Source of the DNA: Halorussus sp. MSC15.2
Lineage (GTDB): Archaea > Halobacteriota > Halobacteria > Halobacteriales > Haladaptataceae
Length of the DNA: 64,000 bases
Direction: 5' to 3'
Assembly (NCBI RefSeq): GCF_010747475.1
Contig: NZ_VSLZ01000007.1
Coordinates: 124,001-188,000 of the forward strand
This document shows, in pieces, positions 63,497 to 64,000 of the stretch. How positions within the stretch are numbered: the first letter of the stretch is position 1; every line of letters begins with the position of its first letter. The notes under the pieces are model-generated. The model did no database searches and was not told the DNA's origin. It saw only the letters and a list, made by a program, of their open reading frames with translations. The position numbers were made by a program, and so were the translations under genes.

Positions 63497-63519
63497 CGGT
63501 TCAAATCCGGGAGGCGGCA
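63497..63519 (+). repeat. Exact 23-nt duplicate of the tRNA-Phe 3' end (att-like)
   Basis: Identical to 63340-63362 (T-arm half through discriminator). It has no anticodon region. Such a copy is expected when an element integrates at a tRNA and regenerates its end. Between the copies lie short hairpins, including one with TCAGAG and CTCTGA arms. Confidence 0.75.
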
Positions 63520-63584
63520 TATTCCTGCGGCCGACAACACGAACGAGCGTAGCGAGTGAGCTGTCGTCGGTGAGTCTGCATCCC

Positions 63585-63604
63585 GAGAAGATTTGAATCT
63601 TCTC
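63585..63604. repeat. 20-bp palindrome GAGAAGATT-TG-AATCTTCTC
   Basis: Perfect 9-bp arms with a 2-nt centre. It resembles a T-arm at first sight, but the closing G53-C61 pair is absent. It lies about 60 nt beyond the stop of the edge gene and could be its terminator or a boundary of an inserted element. Confidence 0.5.
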
Positions 63605-63661
63605 CGTTACAATTCAATCGATGACAAACCCTGCAAGCCCTACTTCCATTTCGCGCCAGTT

Positions 63662-64000
63662 CTAGTGTATTCCCCGGTACTCGTCCCGGTCTTCGTCACT
63701 CCTCGATGAAGTTCGTTCAACTGGTCCGGACGCTTTGTTCTTTACTACGCTCTTCCAACTACTCGACAATATTCCGGACGACTTGACCCAGAGGGAACCG
63801 CACGTCTTACAGCCAACGACCGATGGTGTCGAAACCGTCTTTTTCCGTAGCGTGGCTTTGTACGTAATCTCGAACTCTGAGTCTTCGGCGGTGTACTGGT
63901 AGAGTTTGTTCCCTTCGGTGTCACAAACCGGGCAGCACTCGCCGATTGGTGTGTCACCTCGCTTTTCGGTTCCTTCTTCTCGGAACTTGACGAACTTGTT
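63662..64000 (-). CDS. Zinc-ribbon protein, partial (start lies beyond the window)
   Basis: Reading leftward from the window edge: at least 112 residues ending with a stop at 63662-63664. Two paired cysteines (GECCPVCDTEG and GCKTCGSLW) about 38 residues apart form a zinc ribbon around TYKATLRKKTVS; the tail is polar (SSSWKSVVKNKA, SRSDEDRDEYRG). Base composition is lower in GC than the chromosome average, and it lies beyond the duplicated tRNA-Phe end, so it may belong to an integrated element. No known family recognised. Confidence 0.6.
   Translation of the reverse strand, partial: NKFVKFREEGTEKRGDTPIGECCPVCDTEGNKLYQYTAEDSEFEITYKATLRKKTVSTPSVVGCKTCGSLWVKSSGILSSSWKSVVKNKASGPVERTSSRSDEDRDEYRGIH

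Noticed and set aside
63585-63604. Palindrome first read as a minus-strand tRNA T-arm
   Set aside because: The G53-C61 pair needed for a T-loop is missing and no acceptor or anticodon stem can be built.

Overview
The window is from a halophilic archaeon (class Halobacteria). It is GC-rich, with strongly acidic Asp/Glu-rich proteins, Tat signal peptides on most exported proteins, TATA boxes about 25-30 nt before start codons (leaderless transcripts), and archaeal or haloarchaeal families such as SUI1/eIF1, CofE, an F420-dependent Mer-like reductase, a Bat-type HTH regulator, fused ThiD-ThiN and HTTM-free housekeeping genes. I cannot fix the genus from sequence alone. Most of the window is ordinary chromosome.

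Layout. 0.1-3 kb: mutS (frameshifted). 3-4.6 kb: a copper-handling group (HMA chaperone, DUF4396 membrane protein, Cys-rich four-helix-bundle protein). 4.6-8 kb: thiD-thiN and small membrane or secreted proteins. 8-13.2 kb: GTPases NOG1-like and EngB flank a three-gene unit in which two TIGR00341 membrane proteins surround a SIMPL lipoprotein. 13.2-21.6 kb: universal stress protein, ClC channel, thioredoxin-reductase-like enzyme, D-2-hydroxyacid dehydrogenase, methyltransferase, a Nudix-eIF2B-like fusion, and a broken Hvo_1808-type surface protein. 21.7-24.1 kb: phosphodiesterase and two F420-linked genes (cofE, mer). 24.1-30 kb: TetR regulator divergent from a tightly packed MoxR-DUF58-transglutaminase operon. 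30-38.9 kb: translation factor, rhodanese, RNase R-like enzyme, acetyltransferases, uracil-DNA glycosylase, Nudix hydrolase, regulators and small conserved haloarchaeal proteins.

38.9-40.5 kb is a sharply AT-rich insert. It carries a Tat-exported protein, a 44-codon gene overlapping it by ATGA, and a two-helix membrane protein. It is the best candidate here for something undescribed. 40.5-50.9 kb: aconitase, dUTPase/dCTP deaminase family, two Tat-exported subtilases, a membrane-anchored tandem winged-helix protein (frameshifted) and trpB. 51-59 kb: lipoprotein, FAD oxidoreductase, trehalose synthesis (otsA-otsB), a disordered PSGE-repeat protein, an ABC exporter. 59.2-64 kb: tRNA-Val and tRNA-Phe, each followed by a duplicate of its own 3' end, an ABC-2 exporter pair (ATPase frameshifted), small membrane proteins, a 33-residue zinc-finger protein and a partial zinc-ribbon protein at the edge.

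A window-wide oddity: five otherwise well-conserved genes (mutS, DUF4396, Hvo_1808-type, TM-wHTH, ABC ATPase) are each broken by a single-base indel in a short G or C run. This looks more like a sequencing or assembly signature than five independent gene losses.
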